DNA of 64,000 bases from Luteitalea sp. TBR-22 (GTDB lineage Bacteria > Acidobacteriota > Vicinamibacteria > Vicinamibacterales > Vicinamibacteraceae). Below are positions 7,654 through 17,913 of the stretch, one piece after another. The notes beneath the pieces were generated by a model. That model was not told where the DNA came from. It did not search any database and worked only from the letters and a program-made list of their open reading frames with translations. The stretch covers positions 4,052,501-4,116,500 of the forward strand of contig NZ_AP024452.1 of assembly GCF_016865485.1 (NCBI RefSeq). Reading direction: 5' to 3'. The position numbers were made by a program, and so were the translations under genes. How positions within the stretch are numbered: position 1 is the stretch's first letter; each line of letters opens with the position of its first letter.

Positions 7654-8775
7654 ATGCGGCGCCTGCTCCTGCCTGCCGCCCTCGTGGCGGCCAGTTTCTT
7701 CGCGGGCATGGTCGTCACCGGGCGCCTCGGCCCCGGTGAGCAGGCCACCGCCCAGTCCGGAGTTCCCGCGCCAGCCACGCCGGCGCCGACGCGCCCGGCG
7801 CTGCCGAGTGGTCCGCTCCCCGAGCTGGCCGACGTCGCCGAACGCGCGATGCCGAGCGTGGTCAACATCTCGGCCGTCGGGTCACGGCAGGTGCAACTGC
7901 CCTTCGGGTACTTCGACGAGCCGACCCAGAGCGCCGGCTCGGGCGTGATCATCAAGAGGACCGGCGACACCGGCTACGTGCTCACCAACGCGCACGTCAT
8001 CGGCGACGCCACCGAGATGACGGTGGTGTTGTTCAACCGTCGCGAGCGCCCGGCCGAACTGGTGGGCATCGACCCGTACGCCGACCTCGCCCTGCTGCGC
8101 GTCAAGGATCCGACGCTGCAGCCCATCACCTGGGGCGACAGCTCCAGGCTGCGCGTCGCCGAATGGGTGATGGCCATCGGCAACCCCTACCAGCTCGGCG
8201 AGACGGTCACGCTCGGCATCGTGTCGGCGCTCGGCCGCACCAATCCGCAGATCTCGGTGGTCGCCGACTACATCCAGACCGACGCCGCGATCAACCCCGG
8301 CAACTCGGGCGGCGCGCTCGTCAACCGGCGTGGCGAGCTGGTCGGCATCAACACCTGGATCTACAGCCAGAGCGGCGGCTATCAGGGCATCGGCTTCGCC
8401 GTGCCGAGCAACCTGGCGCGCGACGTGGCGACGCAACTCGAGCGGTTCGGCAAGGTGCGGCGCGGCACGATCGCCGGGATCCTGCGGATTGCGCCCTTGA
8501 ACACCGCGCTGGCCGCCGACCTCGGCGTGCGATCGACCGAGGGCGTGGTGATCTACCGCATGCGGCGCGGCCAGGGCGACGCCTGGGCGGCGGGCATCCG
8601 CGCCGGCGACGTGATCGTCGGCTTCAATGGCACGCCGATCACCGACACCGAGGGCTTCGAGCGCGCGATGCTCACTGCCCCCGTCGGCTCGGTGGCCACC
8701 CTGCGCGTCCGACGGGGCCGCGAGGAGTTCGACATCAAGGTGCCGATCACGGACGCGCCGGTGAGGAACCAATAG
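7654..8775 (+). CDS. DegP/HtrA-type periplasmic serine protease
   Basis: Trypsin-like S1C protease with one PDZ domain, expected in the periplasm for protein quality control. The 373 residues start with a signal anchor (MRRLLLPAALVAASFFAGMV) and a Pro/Ala linker, then the catalytic domain with His in LTNAHVIGDA, Asp in IDPYADLALLRV and Ser in AINPGNSGGALV. The PDZ domain follows (WAAGIRAGDVIVGFNGTPI, about residues 280-365). This is the DegS/HhoA layout with a single PDZ rather than DegP with two. It sits immediately downstream of an Hsp20 gene. Confidence 0.95.
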   Translation: MRRLLLPAALVAASFFAGMVVTGRLGPGEQATAQSGVPAPATPAPTRPALPSGPLPELADVAERAMPSVVNISAVGSRQVQLPFGYFDEPTQSAGSGVIIKRTGDTGYVLTNAHVIGDATEMTVVLFNRRERPAELVGIDPYADLALLRVKDPTLQPITWGDSSRLRVAEWVMAIGNPYQLGETVTLGIVSALGRTNPQISVVADYIQTDAAINPGNSGGALVNRRGELVGINTWIYSQSGGYQGIGFAVPSNLARDVATQLERFGKVRRGTIAGILRIAPLNTALAADLGVRSTEGVVIYRMRRGQGDAWAAGIRAGDVIVGFNGTPITDTEGFERAMLTAPVGSVATLRVRRGREEFDIKVPITDAPVRNQ

Positions 8776-8778
8776 AAC

Positions 8779-8880
8779 GGGAGTCGGGAGTCGGGAGTCG
8801 GGAGTCGGCACCAGCATCCCCTTCTGAACTCTGAACCGGAGTTCATGCTCTCTCAGCCCTGAGTCTCGAGCCCTGAGCCT
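8779..8880. repeat. GGGAGTC array and GAGCCCTGAG units in convergent gap
   Basis: Four GGGAGTC units occupy 8779-8807 directly after the protease stop. Units of the GAGCCCTGAG type follow at 8851-8880 just before the converging glycosylase gene. Two different repeat families therefore share one 110-base gap. Confidence 0.65.
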
Positions 8881-8886
8881 TCTGCT

Positions 8887-9510
8887 CTACCGCGGCTTGC
8901 CCGACACCGCCGGATGGCCCGGCACGTAAGCGCGCCACAGGCGGTCCTGACCGACGCGGATGCCGATCCGCGGGCTCCAGGCGACGGGCCGTGACGGCCG
9001 GCGCGACGGGCGCTCGATGCGGAGCGCTCCCTCCCACAGCGGCTGGCAATTCTGCATCCCCGTGATGGCCAGGGCCCGCGTCAGGTTGCCCGGTCCCCGA
9101 CACAGGTCGGCGTCGCGCCCGACGAAGCCGCCCTCGCCCGCCGCACGGTGCGGCGCTCGGCGACTCCGCATCAGGTCGAGGCCCTCGACAGGCTCGAGGG
9201 CGCGGATGAGCACCGCCGCGGGCGCCCCATCGGCCTCGGTGACCGCGTTCACCAGCCAGTGCATCCCGTAGTTGAAGTACACGTAGGCGAGCCCCGGCGG
9301 CCCGTACAGCGGCGCGTTGCGGCGCGTCGGCCCGGGAGCGGCGTGGCAGGCCGGGTCGTCCTCGCCGATGTACGCTTCCACCTCGACGATCAGGCCGGCG
9401 GTCGTGCCGTCGGGCGCCTCGTGCCGCAGCCGCATGCCGATGAGGTCCGCGGCGACCTGCAGCGTGGGGCGGGCATAGAACGACGGCGGGAGCGGACGCG
9501 CCGGAGCCAT
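8887..9510 (-). CDS. DNA-3-methyladenine glycosylase (AAG/MPG family)
   Basis: Base-excision-repair glycosylase of the AAG fold that removes alkylated purines such as 3-methyladenine. The 207 residues include the N-terminal LPPSFYARPTLQVAADLIGMRL, the catalytic-region VEVEAYIGEDDPACHAAPG (Glu that activates water), the intercalating YVYFNYGMHWLVN and the end motif DLCRGPGNLTRAL. The length is normal. ATG 9510 is used; the much longer open frame upstream overlaps the M24 gene on the other strand. It is divergent from the peptidase-like gene, with only 27 bases between the starts. Confidence 0.93.
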   Translation of the reverse strand: MAPARPLPPSFYARPTLQVAADLIGMRLRHEAPDGTTAGLIVEVEAYIGEDDPACHAAPGPTRRNAPLYGPPGLAYVYFNYGMHWLVNAVTEADGAPAAVLIRALEPVEGLDLMRSRRAPHRAAGEGGFVGRDADLCRGPGNLTRALAITGMQNCQPLWEGALRIERPSRRPSRPVAWSPRIGIRVGQDRLWRAYVPGHPAVSGKPR

Positions 9511-9537
9511 CCGGCTAGCGTAGCCCGGGAGACGAGC

Positions 9538-10842
9538 GTGCGAACGAGCGCAACGATGGGACTGGCGCTGGCGGCGATGCTGCTGGCCGGCGTGGCGGAC
9601 GGGCAGGAGGCGCGCCGCCGCTGGGAGATGGAGCGACAGATCCGCCTGGACAAGTTCGATCAGGTGCTGCCGGCGGCGATGCGAGCCAGCGGCATCGACA
9701 TGTGGATTGTCGCGGTGAAGGAGAACCACCCCGACCCGCTGTGGAACGACCTCGGACGGGGCTACGTGACCGGCGTCGGCTACTACGTCTTCAGCGATCG
9801 CGGCGACCGCGTGGAACGCGTCGCGCTCGGGCCCAGCGGATACCTGCTGGAACAGTCCGGGGCCTACGACCGGCTCGGCGCGGCCTCGGAGTTGGCCGCC
9901 TACGTGAAGGCGCGCGACCCGAAGCGCATCGGCGTGAACATGTCCGACACCATGGGCGCGGCCGACGGACTGTCGGCGACCATGGCCATGCACCTGGCCA
10001 CCACGCTCGGCGAACCCTGGGCCTCGCGGCTGGTCAGCGCCGAACGGCTCGTCTCCGACTTCCGCGCCCGGCGGGTCGCGGGCGAGGTCGTCGCGGTCGG
10101 CGAGGCCGCGGGTATCGCGGTCCAGCTTGCCGAGCGGGCGCTCTCCAACGAGGTGATCCAGCCGGGTGTGACGACCCTCGAGGACGTCGCGTGGTGGCTG
10201 CAGGACCGGCTGCTCGAGCGGGGACTCGGGTCGGCCTTCGACATGCCCTCCGTGTACGTGACCGGCCCCGAGGGGATCGCCGCGGTGTCGACGTCGCGGG
10301 TCATCGCGCGTGGCGACGTCGTGATGATCGACTGGGGCGTCGAGGTGATGAACACCGCGACCGACGTCAAGCGGGTCGCTTACGTGCTGCGCGACGACGA
10401 GACGGAGCCCCCGGCCAGCATCAGGCGCGCCTTCGACCGCGCGATCACCGTGCGCCCGGTGCTGCGTCGTGCGCTGCGGGCCGGTCGCTCCGCCGCCGAC
10501 ACGATGACCGCCATGGACGAGGCGTTGCGCGCCGCGGGCTTCGGCGTGATCGAGTTCAACAAGCCCAATGCCGACGACAGGACCGACGTGGCCTACGGTT
10601 TCCATCCGGTCGGCAACGACGGCCACGACGTCGGCGCGTCGATGACCACGTGGCAGCCCGTGCAGCGCACCTTCGAGCTGCGCACCATGCAGATGTTCGC
10701 CTTCGAGTTCTTCGCCTACACGCCCCTGCCGGAATGGGGCGGCAAGAAGCTGCGCATCCCGATCGAAGACGATGCCATCCTGCTGGAGGACGGGGTGCAG
10801 TTCCTGCACCCGGCCAACCACCGCCTGCTCGTCATCAGGTGA
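9538..10842 (+). CDS. Secreted M24-family metallopeptidase-like protein
   Basis: Protein of the pita-bread (Xaa-Pro aminopeptidase/creatinase) fold, 434 residues from the GTG at 9538, which has GGGAGA upstream; an ATG at 9556 is an alternative. The N terminus looks like a signal peptide (MGLALAAMLLAGVADGQEA). An N-terminal creatinase-like domain is followed by the catalytic domain. Probable metal ligands are Asp in VVMIDWGVEV, Asp in ATDVKRVAY, His in GFHPVGNDGHD, and Glu in FAFEFFAY and IPIEDDAI. Substrate specificity cannot be read from the sequence; a role in peptide turnover in the periplasm is likely. Confidence 0.87.
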   Translation: MRTSATMGLALAAMLLAGVADGQEARRRWEMERQIRLDKFDQVLPAAMRASGIDMWIVAVKENHPDPLWNDLGRGYVTGVGYYVFSDRGDRVERVALGPSGYLLEQSGAYDRLGAASELAAYVKARDPKRIGVNMSDTMGAADGLSATMAMHLATTLGEPWASRLVSAERLVSDFRARRVAGEVVAVGEAAGIAVQLAERALSNEVIQPGVTTLEDVAWWLQDRLLERGLGSAFDMPSVYVTGPEGIAAVSTSRVIARGDVVMIDWGVEVMNTATDVKRVAYVLRDDETEPPASIRRAFDRAITVRPVLRRALRAGRSAADTMTAMDEALRAAGFGVIEFNKPNADDRTDVAYGFHPVGNDGHDVGASMTTWQPVQRTFELRTMQMFAFEFFAYTPLPEWGGKKLRIPIEDDAILLEDGVQFLHPANHRLLVIR

Positions 10843-10946
10843 GATGGCACCGTTGGCCGCAGGGGGTGAGCTGCCGCTCGTTGGCGCCGGGCGGTGACGC
10901 TGGACGGTGGCTCAGGGGCTTGCCCCGCCGAAGCAAGACGGAGGGG

Positions 10947-12209
10947 TCACGCCGTCTTGCGCAGGCGGGCGATGGCGCGCTCGGCGGCACGGACCACGCG
11001 CAGGTCGCCGTCGCCTCGTGCCCGCTCGAGCAGCACGAGCGCCTGTTCCCCGCCGATGAAGCCGAGGACCAGCGCGACGCGTTCGCGCGTCGCGGGGTCG
11101 GGCGACGCGAGGGCCTGATCGAGGCCGGGAATGGCCCGCGGCCCGAGCTCCACGAGGTAGGCCATCGCCTGCTCGTGGTGCGCCCCCTGGTCGAGCGCGC
11201 TGACCAGCGTCGCCACGCCGCCGCTCTGCACGCCGCTGCCCACCACGGCGGCGTACGCGCCGGCCAGCTTCACGTCGACTTCCTTGTCGTTCACCAGCGC
11301 GTTGCCGGCCTGCTGTGCGGCTTCCCGGTTGCCGCTGCGGGCCAGCCCCTCGGCGGCGAGCCGCCGCAGGTTCGGCTGCGACGAGGACAGTTGCGCGGTG
11401 AACAGCGATTGCGAGGAGGCGTGGGCGATCCGCGCCAGGGCATCGAAGGCGGCCTCGGCCCGTGGCCCCTTTCCGCCGTGGTAGTTGAACTGGTCGGTGA
11501 GTGCCTGGATCGACTGCCAGGCCTTGATGTCGCCCAGCGCCCGCATCGCCGCGGTGGCCACCCGCGTGCTCTTGTCGTTCAGCAGGGCGACCAGCGCGTC
11601 GCCGGCCGTGGCCACGCGCAGCCCGCCGATCACCCGCGCGGTGGCCTCGCGGATGTCTTCCACCGGGTCCTGCAACAGACGGGTCAGCGCCTCGGCGGCA
11701 TAGCCGTCGAGCGGCGGCCGGGCCATCACGCCGAGCGCGTAGACCGACTCGATGCGGACCCGCGGGTTGGCGTCGAACATCGACTGCGCGAGCCCGTTGG
11801 TGAGTTCGACCGGCACCGGCTGCGGAATCAGGCCGTAGGGTCCGAGGTCGTAGATGCGCTGCGCCGCGGCGGTCAGCCTGGAGGTCGGGCGCACCCGCAG
11901 GCCCTTGCGGTCGAGCACCTCGGGCTTCTCCACGTGGTAGAAGCTGAGCAGCGTGTAGATGGTCTCGAGCTGGATGTCGTCGAGCGGATCGGTGAGCAAC
12001 TGGCTCAGCGGGGCGATCGCTTCGGGATAGGCCGTCGCGCCGAGTGCCCGCAGCGCATCGCGCCGCACGTCGGGCTCGGGCGACCTGAGGTTGGCCACGA
12101 CCTGGTCGTAGGAGGCGCGCGGCGCCGCGGGCGCCGCCGCGGGTTGGGCGAGGGCCGGCGTGGCAGCCGCGAGCAGCGCCACGAGAACGCTCGTCTTCAG
12201 TGCAAGCAT
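10947..12209 (-). CDS. Secreted HEAT-repeat protein
   Basis: A 420-residue exported protein with a signal peptide (MLALKTSVLVALLAAATPALAQ) and at least six HEAT/PBS-lyase-type helical repeats, for example RSPEPDVRRDALRALGATA, QDPVEDIREATARVIGGLRV, DKSTRVATAAMRALGDI and SPDPATRERVALVLGFIGG. It forms an alpha-solenoid, presumably a protein-interaction scaffold in the periplasm. No enzyme motif is visible. ATG at 12209 is preferred over the GTG one codon earlier. It shares the strand with uvrA, separated by a 170-base repeat-filled gap. Confidence 0.82.
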   Translation of the reverse strand: MLALKTSVLVALLAAATPALAQPAAAPAAPRASYDQVVANLRSPEPDVRRDALRALGATAYPEAIAPLSQLLTDPLDDIQLETIYTLLSFYHVEKPEVLDRKGLRVRPTSRLTAAAQRIYDLGPYGLIPQPVPVELTNGLAQSMFDANPRVRIESVYALGVMARPPLDGYAAEALTRLLQDPVEDIREATARVIGGLRVATAGDALVALLNDKSTRVATAAMRALGDIKAWQSIQALTDQFNYHGGKGPRAEAAFDALARIAHASSQSLFTAQLSSSQPNLRRLAAEGLARSGNREAAQQAGNALVNDKEVDVKLAGAYAAVVGSGVQSGGVATLVSALDQGAHHEQAMAYLVELGPRAIPGLDQALASPDPATRERVALVLGFIGGEQALVLLERARGDGDLRVVRAAERAIARLRKTA

Positions 12210-12230
12210 CACGAACAGTCTACAGGGTGA

Positions 12231-12379
12231 GAGACAGGGCTCAAGGCTCAGGGCTCAGGGCTTCTGGCTCATGGCTCAGGACTCAGGGCTCAGGGAGCAT
12301 GCCGGAGCCTCTGGGCCGGCGCTGGTCCGGCCCGATGCCCGGATCCCGGTGCCCGGTGCCCGGATCCCGGTGCCCGCCC
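12231..12379. repeat. GGGCTCA and GGTGCCC tandem arrays upstream of the HEAT gene
   Basis: From 12231 to about 12296 there are nine or so variants of GGCTCAGG / GGGCTCA. From 12341 to 12379 there are CCCGGTGCCC-type units alternating with GGATCC. Both families lie in the gap between uvrA and the HEAT-repeat gene and show no open reading frame of their own. Confidence 0.75.
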
Positions 12380-12380
12380 C

Positions 12381-15353
12381 TTACGCCCGCTGCGCCGCCA
12401 GGAGCACCTCGCGCAGGTGCCGGCCGGTGTGCGAGTCTTCGATGCCGGCGATCGCCTCGGGCGATCCGACGGCGACGACGCGGCCGCCCTCGTGGCCGCC
12501 CTCGGGGCCGAGGTCGATCACCCAGTCGGCGGTCTTGATCACGTCGAGGTTGTGCTCGATCACCAGCAGCGAGTGTCCGGCCGACAGCAGCTTCCGGAAC
12601 GCCGCGAGCAGCTTCGCGATGTCGTCGAAGTGCAACCCCGTCGTCGGCTCGTCGAGGATGTAGAGCATGCGCTCGCCGCCCTGCGTCGACAGGTGCGAGG
12701 CGATCTTGATGCGCTGCGCCTCGCCTCCCGACAGCGTCGTGGCCGGCTGCCCGAGGCGCAGGTACCCGAGGCCGATCTCGTCGAGCACCTGCAGGCGGCG
12801 CAGCACCTTCGGCGAGCCGCTGAAGAACTGCAGCGCCTCGCGCACCGTCAGGTCGAGCACCTGGTGGATGTTCTTGCCGCGGTACTTCACCTCGAGCACC
12901 TGCGGGCGGAAACGCGTCCCCTCGCACACGTCACAGGGCACGAACACGTCGGCGAGGAACTGCATCTCGACGCGCACCTGGCCCTCGCCCTCGCAGGCGT
13001 CGCAGCGCCCACCGGGCACGTTGAAGGAGAAGCTCGACGCCGTGAGGCCGCGCGTCCGCGCTTCCTTGGTGGTCGCAAACAGCTCGCGGATCGGATCGAA
13101 CGCCTTGAGGTACGTCACCGGGTTGGAACGCGGCGTGCGTCCGATCGGCGCCTGGTCGACGAGCACGACGTCGGAGACCAGCTCGATCCCCTCGATGCGC
13201 CGGCAGGCGCCGACCGCCTTGTCCCAGTCCCCCTTGGCCTTCTTGATGCCGGCGTGGATGACGTCGTGCACGAGCGTCGACTTGCCCGAGCCGGACACGC
13301 CGGTCACCACCGTGAACAGGCCCAGCGGGATCTCGACGTCGACGACCTTCAGGTTGTGCTCGCTGGCGCCGAGCACGCGCAGCCGCTGGCCGGTCGGCTT
13401 GCGCCGCACGCCGGGCACCGGAATCGCCAGGTCGTCGCGCAGGTACTTGCCGGTCAGCGACCGCGGATCCTTGCGGAGCCCCTCGAGCGAGCCCGCATAC
13501 ACGACGCGACCACCGAGCTCGCCGGCCCCGAGGCCCATGTCGATGATCTCGTCGGCGACCGCGATCATGTCGGCGTCGTGCTCGACCACGAGCACCGTGT
13601 TCCCCTGGTCGCGCAGCTGCCGCAGGATGTCGATGAGTCGCAGGTTGTCGCGCGGGTGCAGGCCGATGGACGGCTCGTCGAGCACGTAGAGCGTGCCCAC
13701 CAGCGCCGAGCCCAGCGAGGTCGCCAGGCTGATGCGCTGCGACTCGCCACCGGAGAGGGTGGACGACAGGCGGTCGAGCGTGAGGTATTCGAGCCCCACG
13801 TTGCTGAGGAACGTGAGGCGCTTGACGATCTCCACCTGCAGCTTGTCGGCGATCGCCGCCTCGCGCTCCGACAGCTGCAGCGTGCCGAAGAAGTCGAGCG
13901 CCTCGCGCACCGTCATCGCGCCGACGCGGTCGATCGTCAGGCCCTGCACCTGCACGTCGCGCGCCTCGCGGCGCAGCCGCGACCCGCCGCAATCGGGGCA
14001 CGTCTGGTACCCGCGGTAGCGGCTCAGGAAGACGCGGACGTGCACCTTGTACTTCTTGCGCTCCAGCACCGCGAAGAAGCCGCGCACGCCCTCGTAGCCC
14101 TTGTCGCCGTCGACGACGAAGGCGCGCTCGGCGTCGGTCAGCTTCTCCCACGGCACGTCGAGGCGCACCTTGCCCTCACGCCCCTGCCGCTTCAGGTGCG
14201 TGTGGTAGCCCCGGTACTGCGGCTTGGTCCAGGGGTCGATGGCCCCCTGCGCGAGCGTCTTCGACGGATCGGGCACCACCAGCCCGAGGTCGAGTTCCAT
14301 GACGTTGCCGAAGCCGTGGCACGTCGGGCAGGCCCCGAACGGGTTGTTGAACGAGAACAGCCGCGGCTGCGGGACCTCGTACGGGATGCCGCACGACCGG
14401 CACTCGAAGCGCTCGGAGAACACGTGCCGGACCGCCTTGGCGACGCCGCCGGCATCCCCTTCCGCCTTCGCGTCCGCGGCGGCACCATCGCCCGCGGCCG
14501 CTTCGGCGGGACGACCTGCCCGCTGATCACTCGCGGGAAGTTCGACCGCGAATGCGGCTCCCCCGCCCTCCTGGTAGGCGATCTCCAGGGAGTCGGTCAG
14601 GCGCGCCACGACGTCGGGGCCGACCTTGACGCGGTCGACGATGACCTCGAGGGTGGTCCGGCCCTCGAGGGCGCTCACCGGCACGTCGGCCAGGTTCTGC
14701 AACTGGCCGTCGAGCAGCACGCGCGTGAAGCCGCGGCGGCGCAGGGTCTCCAGCGTGGCCTCGAGCGACAGCCGCACGTCCTGCTTCGTGGTCTTCCCGC
14801 TCCCGGTCGTCTCCTCGTCCTCGCCCGCGGGCTCGTCGCCGGCCGTGACGTGCATGCTCACGACGGGCATCTCGAAGCCGAGGAGCAGGCGCGCGCCGTC
14901 GGGCAGCGCGGCCAGGCGCTGGGCGACGACCTCGGCCGACTCGCGGATCACCTCGCGGCCGCAGTTGCGGCAGTACGTGCGGCCGACCCGCGCAAACAGC
15001 AGGCGGAGGTAGTCGTGGATCTCGGTGGTCGTGCCGACGGTGCTCCGCGGGTTGCGGATGCTGTTCTTCTGCCGGATGGCGATGGCCGGGGAGATGCCCT
15101 GGATGGAGTCGACGTCGGGTCGCTCCATCCGCTCGAGGAACTGCCGCGCGTAGGCCGACAGCGACTCGACGTAGCGGCGCTGCCCCTCGGCGTAGATCGT
15201 ATCGAACGCGAGCGACGACTTGCCCGAGCCCGAGACCCCCGTGATGACGATCAGCTTGCGCGCCGGCAAGGTGACGTCCACCTGCTTGAGGTTGTGCGTG
15301 CGGGCGCCCTTGACCACGATGTCGCGGATAGGCGCAGGCTTCTGGGTCGACAT
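12381..15353 (-). CDS. uvrA: Excinuclease ABC subunit A
   Basis: Damage-sensing ABC-type ATPase of nucleotide excision repair, acting with UvrB and the UvrC encoded at 2.2 kb. 990 residues from ATG 15353 ([20 protein letters not shown]). Motifs: first Walker [15 protein letters not shown] (about residue 35), zinc-type cysteines in CRNCG, CRSCG and [11 protein letters not shown] signature [16 protein letters not shown], second Walker [15 protein letters not shown], the second zinc finger CDACEGEGQ and CDVCEGTRF, and second signature [15 protein letters not shown]. It is about 50 residues longer than typical because of two low-complexity inserts, one acidic (EDEETTGSG) and one Ala/Gly/Asp-rich before CRSCG. 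An upstream extension of the frame is encoded by the GGGCACC array and is rejected. Confidence 0.97.
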   Translation of the reverse strand: MSTQKPAPIRDIVVKGARTHNLKQVDVTLPARKLIVITGVSGSGKSSLAFDTIYAEGQRRYVESLSAYARQFLERMERPDVDSIQGISPAIAIRQKNSIRNPRSTVGTTTEIHDYLRLLFARVGRTYCRNCGREVIRESAEVVAQRLAALPDGARLLLGFEMPVVSMHVTAGDEPAGEDEETTGSGKTTKQDVRLSLEATLETLRRRGFTRVLLDGQLQNLADVPVSALEGRTTLEVIVDRVKVGPDVVARLTDSLEIAYQEGGGAAFAVELPASDQRAGRPAEAAAGDGAAADAKAEGDAGGVAKAVRHVFSERFECRSCGIPYEVPQPRLFSFNNPFGACPTCHGFGNVMELDLGLVVPDPSKTLAQGAIDPWTKPQYRGYHTHLKRQGREGKVRLDVPWEKLTDAERAFVVDGDKGYEGVRGFFAVLERKKYKVHVRVFLSRYRGYQTCPDCGGSRLRREARDVQVQGLTIDRVGAMTVREALDFFGTLQLSEREAAIADKLQVEIVKRLTFLSNVGLEYLTLDRLSSTLSGGESQRISLATSLGSALVGTLYVLDEPSIGLHPRDNLRLIDILRQLRDQGNTVLVVEHDADMIAVADEIIDMGLGAGELGGRVVYAGSLEGLRKDPRSLTGKYLRDDLAIPVPGVRRKPTGQRLRVLGASEHNLKVVDVEIPLGLFTVVTGVSGSGKSTLVHDVIHAGIKKAKGDWDKAVGACRRIEGIELVSDVVLVDQAPIGRTPRSNPVTYLKAFDPIRELFATTKEARTRGLTASSFSFNVPGGRCDACEGEGQVRVEMQFLADVFVPCDVCEGTRFRPQVLEVKYRGKNIHQVLDLTVREALQFFSGSPKVLRRLQVLDEIGLGYLRLGQPATTLSGGEAQRIKIASHLSTQGGERMLYILDEPTTGLHFDDIAKLLAAFRKLLSAGHSLLVIEHNLDVIKTADWVIDLGPEGGHEGGRVVAVGSPEAIAGIEDSHTGRHLREVLLAAQRA

Positions 15354-15691
15354 CAAACAACCAGCATAACAAGACCGGGCACCGGGCACCGGGCACCGAA
15401 CACCGGGCGGCGGGCACCGGGCACCGGGCACCGGGCGGCGGGCGGCGGGCGGCGGGCAGTAGGCAACGGGCACCGGGCAAACGAATGGGACCGGGGTCGC
15501 GGGTCGCCGGGTAGGGCCGGGACGCGGCCGGGCTGCGCCTCACGCGCAGGCAGCTCGGCACTGTGCGCCTGCGCCACACCGGGCGTTTGATCGCTTACCG
15601 AGCACACAAGGCCCCTCAGCCGACTCATCCACAGGGTCGTGCGTGCTCATCCGCGCCCTCCCGCAGCCGGTCACGCCTGAAAGGAGTCGTC
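15354..15691. repeat. Gene-free stretch with a long GGGCACC/GGGCGGC array
   Basis: This 338-base gap separates divergent uvrA and the haloperoxidase-like gene. From 15375 to 15481 it is an almost pure array of GGGCACC and GGGCGGC units, about fifteen copies with small variants. The remainder (15482-15691) is GC-rich and would have to hold both promoters. The only clear signal is an AAAGGAGT ribosome-binding site at 15680-15687. Confidence 0.75.
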
Positions 15692-17014
15692 ATGTCTTGT
15701 CCTGCAGTGCGGCGCTTCACGCGTCACGCATCGGTTGGTCTCGCCTGCGTGGGGATGCTCGCCTTCGGCGCAGCCGTCGCGCCGCGCCCGGCCACCGCCC
15801 AGGGTGCGTCCTCCACCACCACGATGGTCATCGAGTGGAATCGCGTCCTGAACGAGGCGTTCGCCACACCCGGAGCCAACCCGCCCACCATCTTCTTCAC
15901 GCGGCCGTACGCGATCATGAACGTGGCGATCTTCGACGCGCTCAATTCCATCGAGCGGCGGTACCAGCCCTACCATGTCCGCGTGAACGCGGCTCCGGGG
16001 GCCTCGGCCGACGCGGCGGTCGCCCAGGCCGCCCACGACACGCTGGCGGCCATGATGCCGTCGCTGCGCGCGCGGTTCCACGCGGCGCTGATGGCCAGCC
16101 TGGCGCCGTTGCCGGCCGCGGCAGCCGCCGACGGCGCGGCCGTGGGCGCGGCGGTGGCGCGCGAGATCCTCGAACTGCGTCGCCATGACGGCTGGAGCCG
16201 CACGCCGCCGGACTACCAGTTGCCGACGATGGCGGGCTACTGGCAGCCGACGCCGCCCAACCTGCCCGGCCCGGCGTTCACCCAGTACCCCGATGTCATG
16301 CCCTTCGGCCTCGACGGCTCGCAGCACTTCGTCCCGGCTCCGCCGCCGTCGATGCTGAGCCAGCGGTACACCGATGACTTCAACGAGGTGAAGTCGCTGG
16401 GGGCCGTCAACAGCACGACGCGCACGGCCGATCAGACGCAGATGGCTCGCCTGGCGCAAGGGGTCGGCACGACCACCGGCCCCGCGCAGTTGTGGAACCT
16501 CGTGCTCAGCGACCTGGCGCGCAGTCGCTCCCTGTCGGGCCTCGAGACCGCGCGCGCCTTCGCGATGCTGAACATGGCGCTGCACGACGGCTTCCGCGTC
16601 ACCATGAACGGCAAGTACCTCTACGGACTCTGGCGTCCCGTGACGGCCATCCGCGAGGCCGACCGTGATGGCAACCCGGCCACCGAGGCCGATCCCGCCT
16701 GGCTGCCGTTGATCACGACGCCCCCGTACCCCAGTTACCCGGGCAACCTCGCCTGCGCCGGCATCGTGGGCGCGACGGTGCTGGCCAGGACCTTCGGACG
16801 CAACGACGTCCCCTTCTCGGTGACCTGGCCCGACGCGACCGGCGCGCCGGTCGCCACGCGGCAGTACAACGGCTTCCGCCAGCTGGCCGACGAGTGCTCG
16901 CGCGCCCGCATCTGGGGCGGGCTCCACTTCGAGTTCGACCAGACGGCCAGCAAGGGCGTCTGCGAGCAGGTGTCGAACTACGTGCTCGACAACCAGCTCC
17001 GGCCACTGCCCTGA
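15692..17014 (+). CDS. Secreted vanadium-haloperoxidase/PAP2-like protein with altered active-site motif
   Basis: A 440-residue exported protein with an N-terminal signal region ([25 protein letters not shown]) and a strong ribosome-binding site (AAAGGAGT). The helical layout and motifs match the vanadium-dependent haloperoxidase branch of the PAP2 superfamily: [15 protein letters not shown] (Arg-Pro vanadate-binding segment), [16 protein letters not shown], and [11 protein letters not shown] (third anion-binding and axial-His segment). In canonical members the middle motif is PSGH with a catalytic His; here it reads SYPGN, so that His is missing. The protein may be a non-canonical oxidase or phosphatase, or catalytically dead. 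It has no obvious partner in the neighbourhood; nagB lies 137 bases downstream. Confidence 0.8.
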   Translation: MSCPAVRRFTRHASVGLACVGMLAFGAAVAPRPATAQGASSTTTMVIEWNRVLNEAFATPGANPPTIFFTRPYAIMNVAIFDALNSIERRYQPYHVRVNAAPGASADAAVAQAAHDTLAAMMPSLRARFHAALMASLAPLPAAAAADGAAVGAAVAREILELRRHDGWSRTPPDYQLPTMAGYWQPTPPNLPGPAFTQYPDVMPFGLDGSQHFVPAPPPSMLSQRYTDDFNEVKSLGAVNSTTRTADQTQMARLAQGVGTTTGPAQLWNLVLSDLARSRSLSGLETARAFAMLNMALHDGFRVTMNGKYLYGLWRPVTAIREADRDGNPATEADPAWLPLITTPPYPSYPGNLACAGIVGATVLARTFGRNDVPFSVTWPDATGAPVATRQYNGFRQLADECSRARIWGGLHFEFDQTASKGVCEQVSNYVLDNQLRPLP

Positions 17015-17070
17015 CGGCCGTCGCCCGTTCGGACGGTCCGGTCGGAGACCGGGCCCTACCCGTAGCCTGC

Positions 17071-17100
17071 GACTCCCGATTCCCGACTCCCGATTCCCGG
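17071..17100. repeat. GACTCCC/GATTCCC array upstream of nagB
   Basis: Four alternating GACTCCC and GATTCCC units in tandem. This is a single arm of the family that forms inverted pairs in uvrC and at 6.5 kb. Confidence 0.7.
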
Positions 17101-17150
17101 ATCTTTGTCGCACGTTGAGGCATGCGTGCCCTGTGCTAGAGTCGCGCGCC

Positions 17151-17909
17151 ATGAACATCTCGGTCCATGCAGACGCCGTCGCGCTCGGCGCGGCGGCGGC
17201 CGCCGACGTCGCCGCCGCCATCAACGCCGCCGTGCAGGCGCGCGGCCGCGCCCGCATCATCGTGGCGACCGGTGCGTCGCAGTTCACGTTCCTCGACGCG
17301 CTGGTGGCGCGCACCGACGTGCCGTGGGCACAGGTGGACGCGTTCCACCTCGACGAGTACATCGGGCTCCCCGTGAGCCACAAGGCGAGCTTCCGGAAGT
17401 ACCTGCAGGAGCGGCTCTTCAGCCGCGTGCCCGTCGGCTCGGCGCTGCTGCTCGACGGCGAGGCCGACCCGGCCCGCGTGCTCGCCGAGGCGGGCGCCGC
17501 GATCTCGGCCGCTCCCATCGACGTGTGCTGCTGCGGCATCGGCGAGAACGGACACCTCGCCTTCAACGACCCGCCAGCCGACTTCGACACCGAGCAGCCC
17601 TACCTGGTGGTGAACCTCGACGAGGCATGCCGTCGCCAGCAGGTCGGCGAGGGCTGGTTCGGCGGGCTCGACGAGGTGCCGACGCAGGCGCTCAGCATGT
17701 CGGTGCGGCAGATCCTCAAGAGCCGCGCGATCTTCTGCATGGTGCCCGACGAGCGCAAGGCGGCGGCGGTGCAGGCCTCGCTCGAGGGGCCGGTGACCAA
17801 CATGGTGCCGGCCTCGATCCTCCAGACGCACGCCCACACGCAGCTCTACCTCGACCCCGCGTCCGCGTCGCGCCTGCAACCGGCGACGCTCGCGGCGGCG
17901 CGCGCCTGA
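17151..17909 (+). CDS. nagB: Glucosamine-6-phosphate deaminase
   Basis: Converts glucosamine-6-phosphate to fructose-6-phosphate and ammonia, the last step of amino-sugar catabolism. The 252 residues begin at ATG 17151. The phosphosugar-isomerase fold is recognisable from [16 protein letters not shown], the catalytic [11 protein letters not shown] (Asp of the active-site Asp-Glu pair), and the signature [19 protein letters not shown], where His is the ring-opening base. The C-terminal [22 protein letters not shown] completes the family. It is followed after 4 bases by an MFS transporter and then nagA, forming a three-gene amino-sugar operon. Confidence 0.93.
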   Translation: MNISVHADAVALGAAAAADVAAAINAAVQARGRARIIVATGASQFTFLDALVARTDVPWAQVDAFHLDEYIGLPVSHKASFRKYLQERLFSRVPVGSALLLDGEADPARVLAEAGAAISAAPIDVCCCGIGENGHLAFNDPPADFDTEQPYLVVNLDEACRRQQVGEGWFGGLDEVPTQALSMSVRQILKSRAIFCMVPDERKAAAVQASLEGPVTNMVPASILQTHAHTQLYLDPASASRLQPATLAAARA

Positions 17910-17913
17910 TCCC

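Noticed and set aside
15354-15473. N-terminal extension of uvrA upstream of 15353
   Set aside because: The extra 40 residues are translated from the GGGCACC array and include no homology; the ATG at 15353 gives the normal UvrA start.
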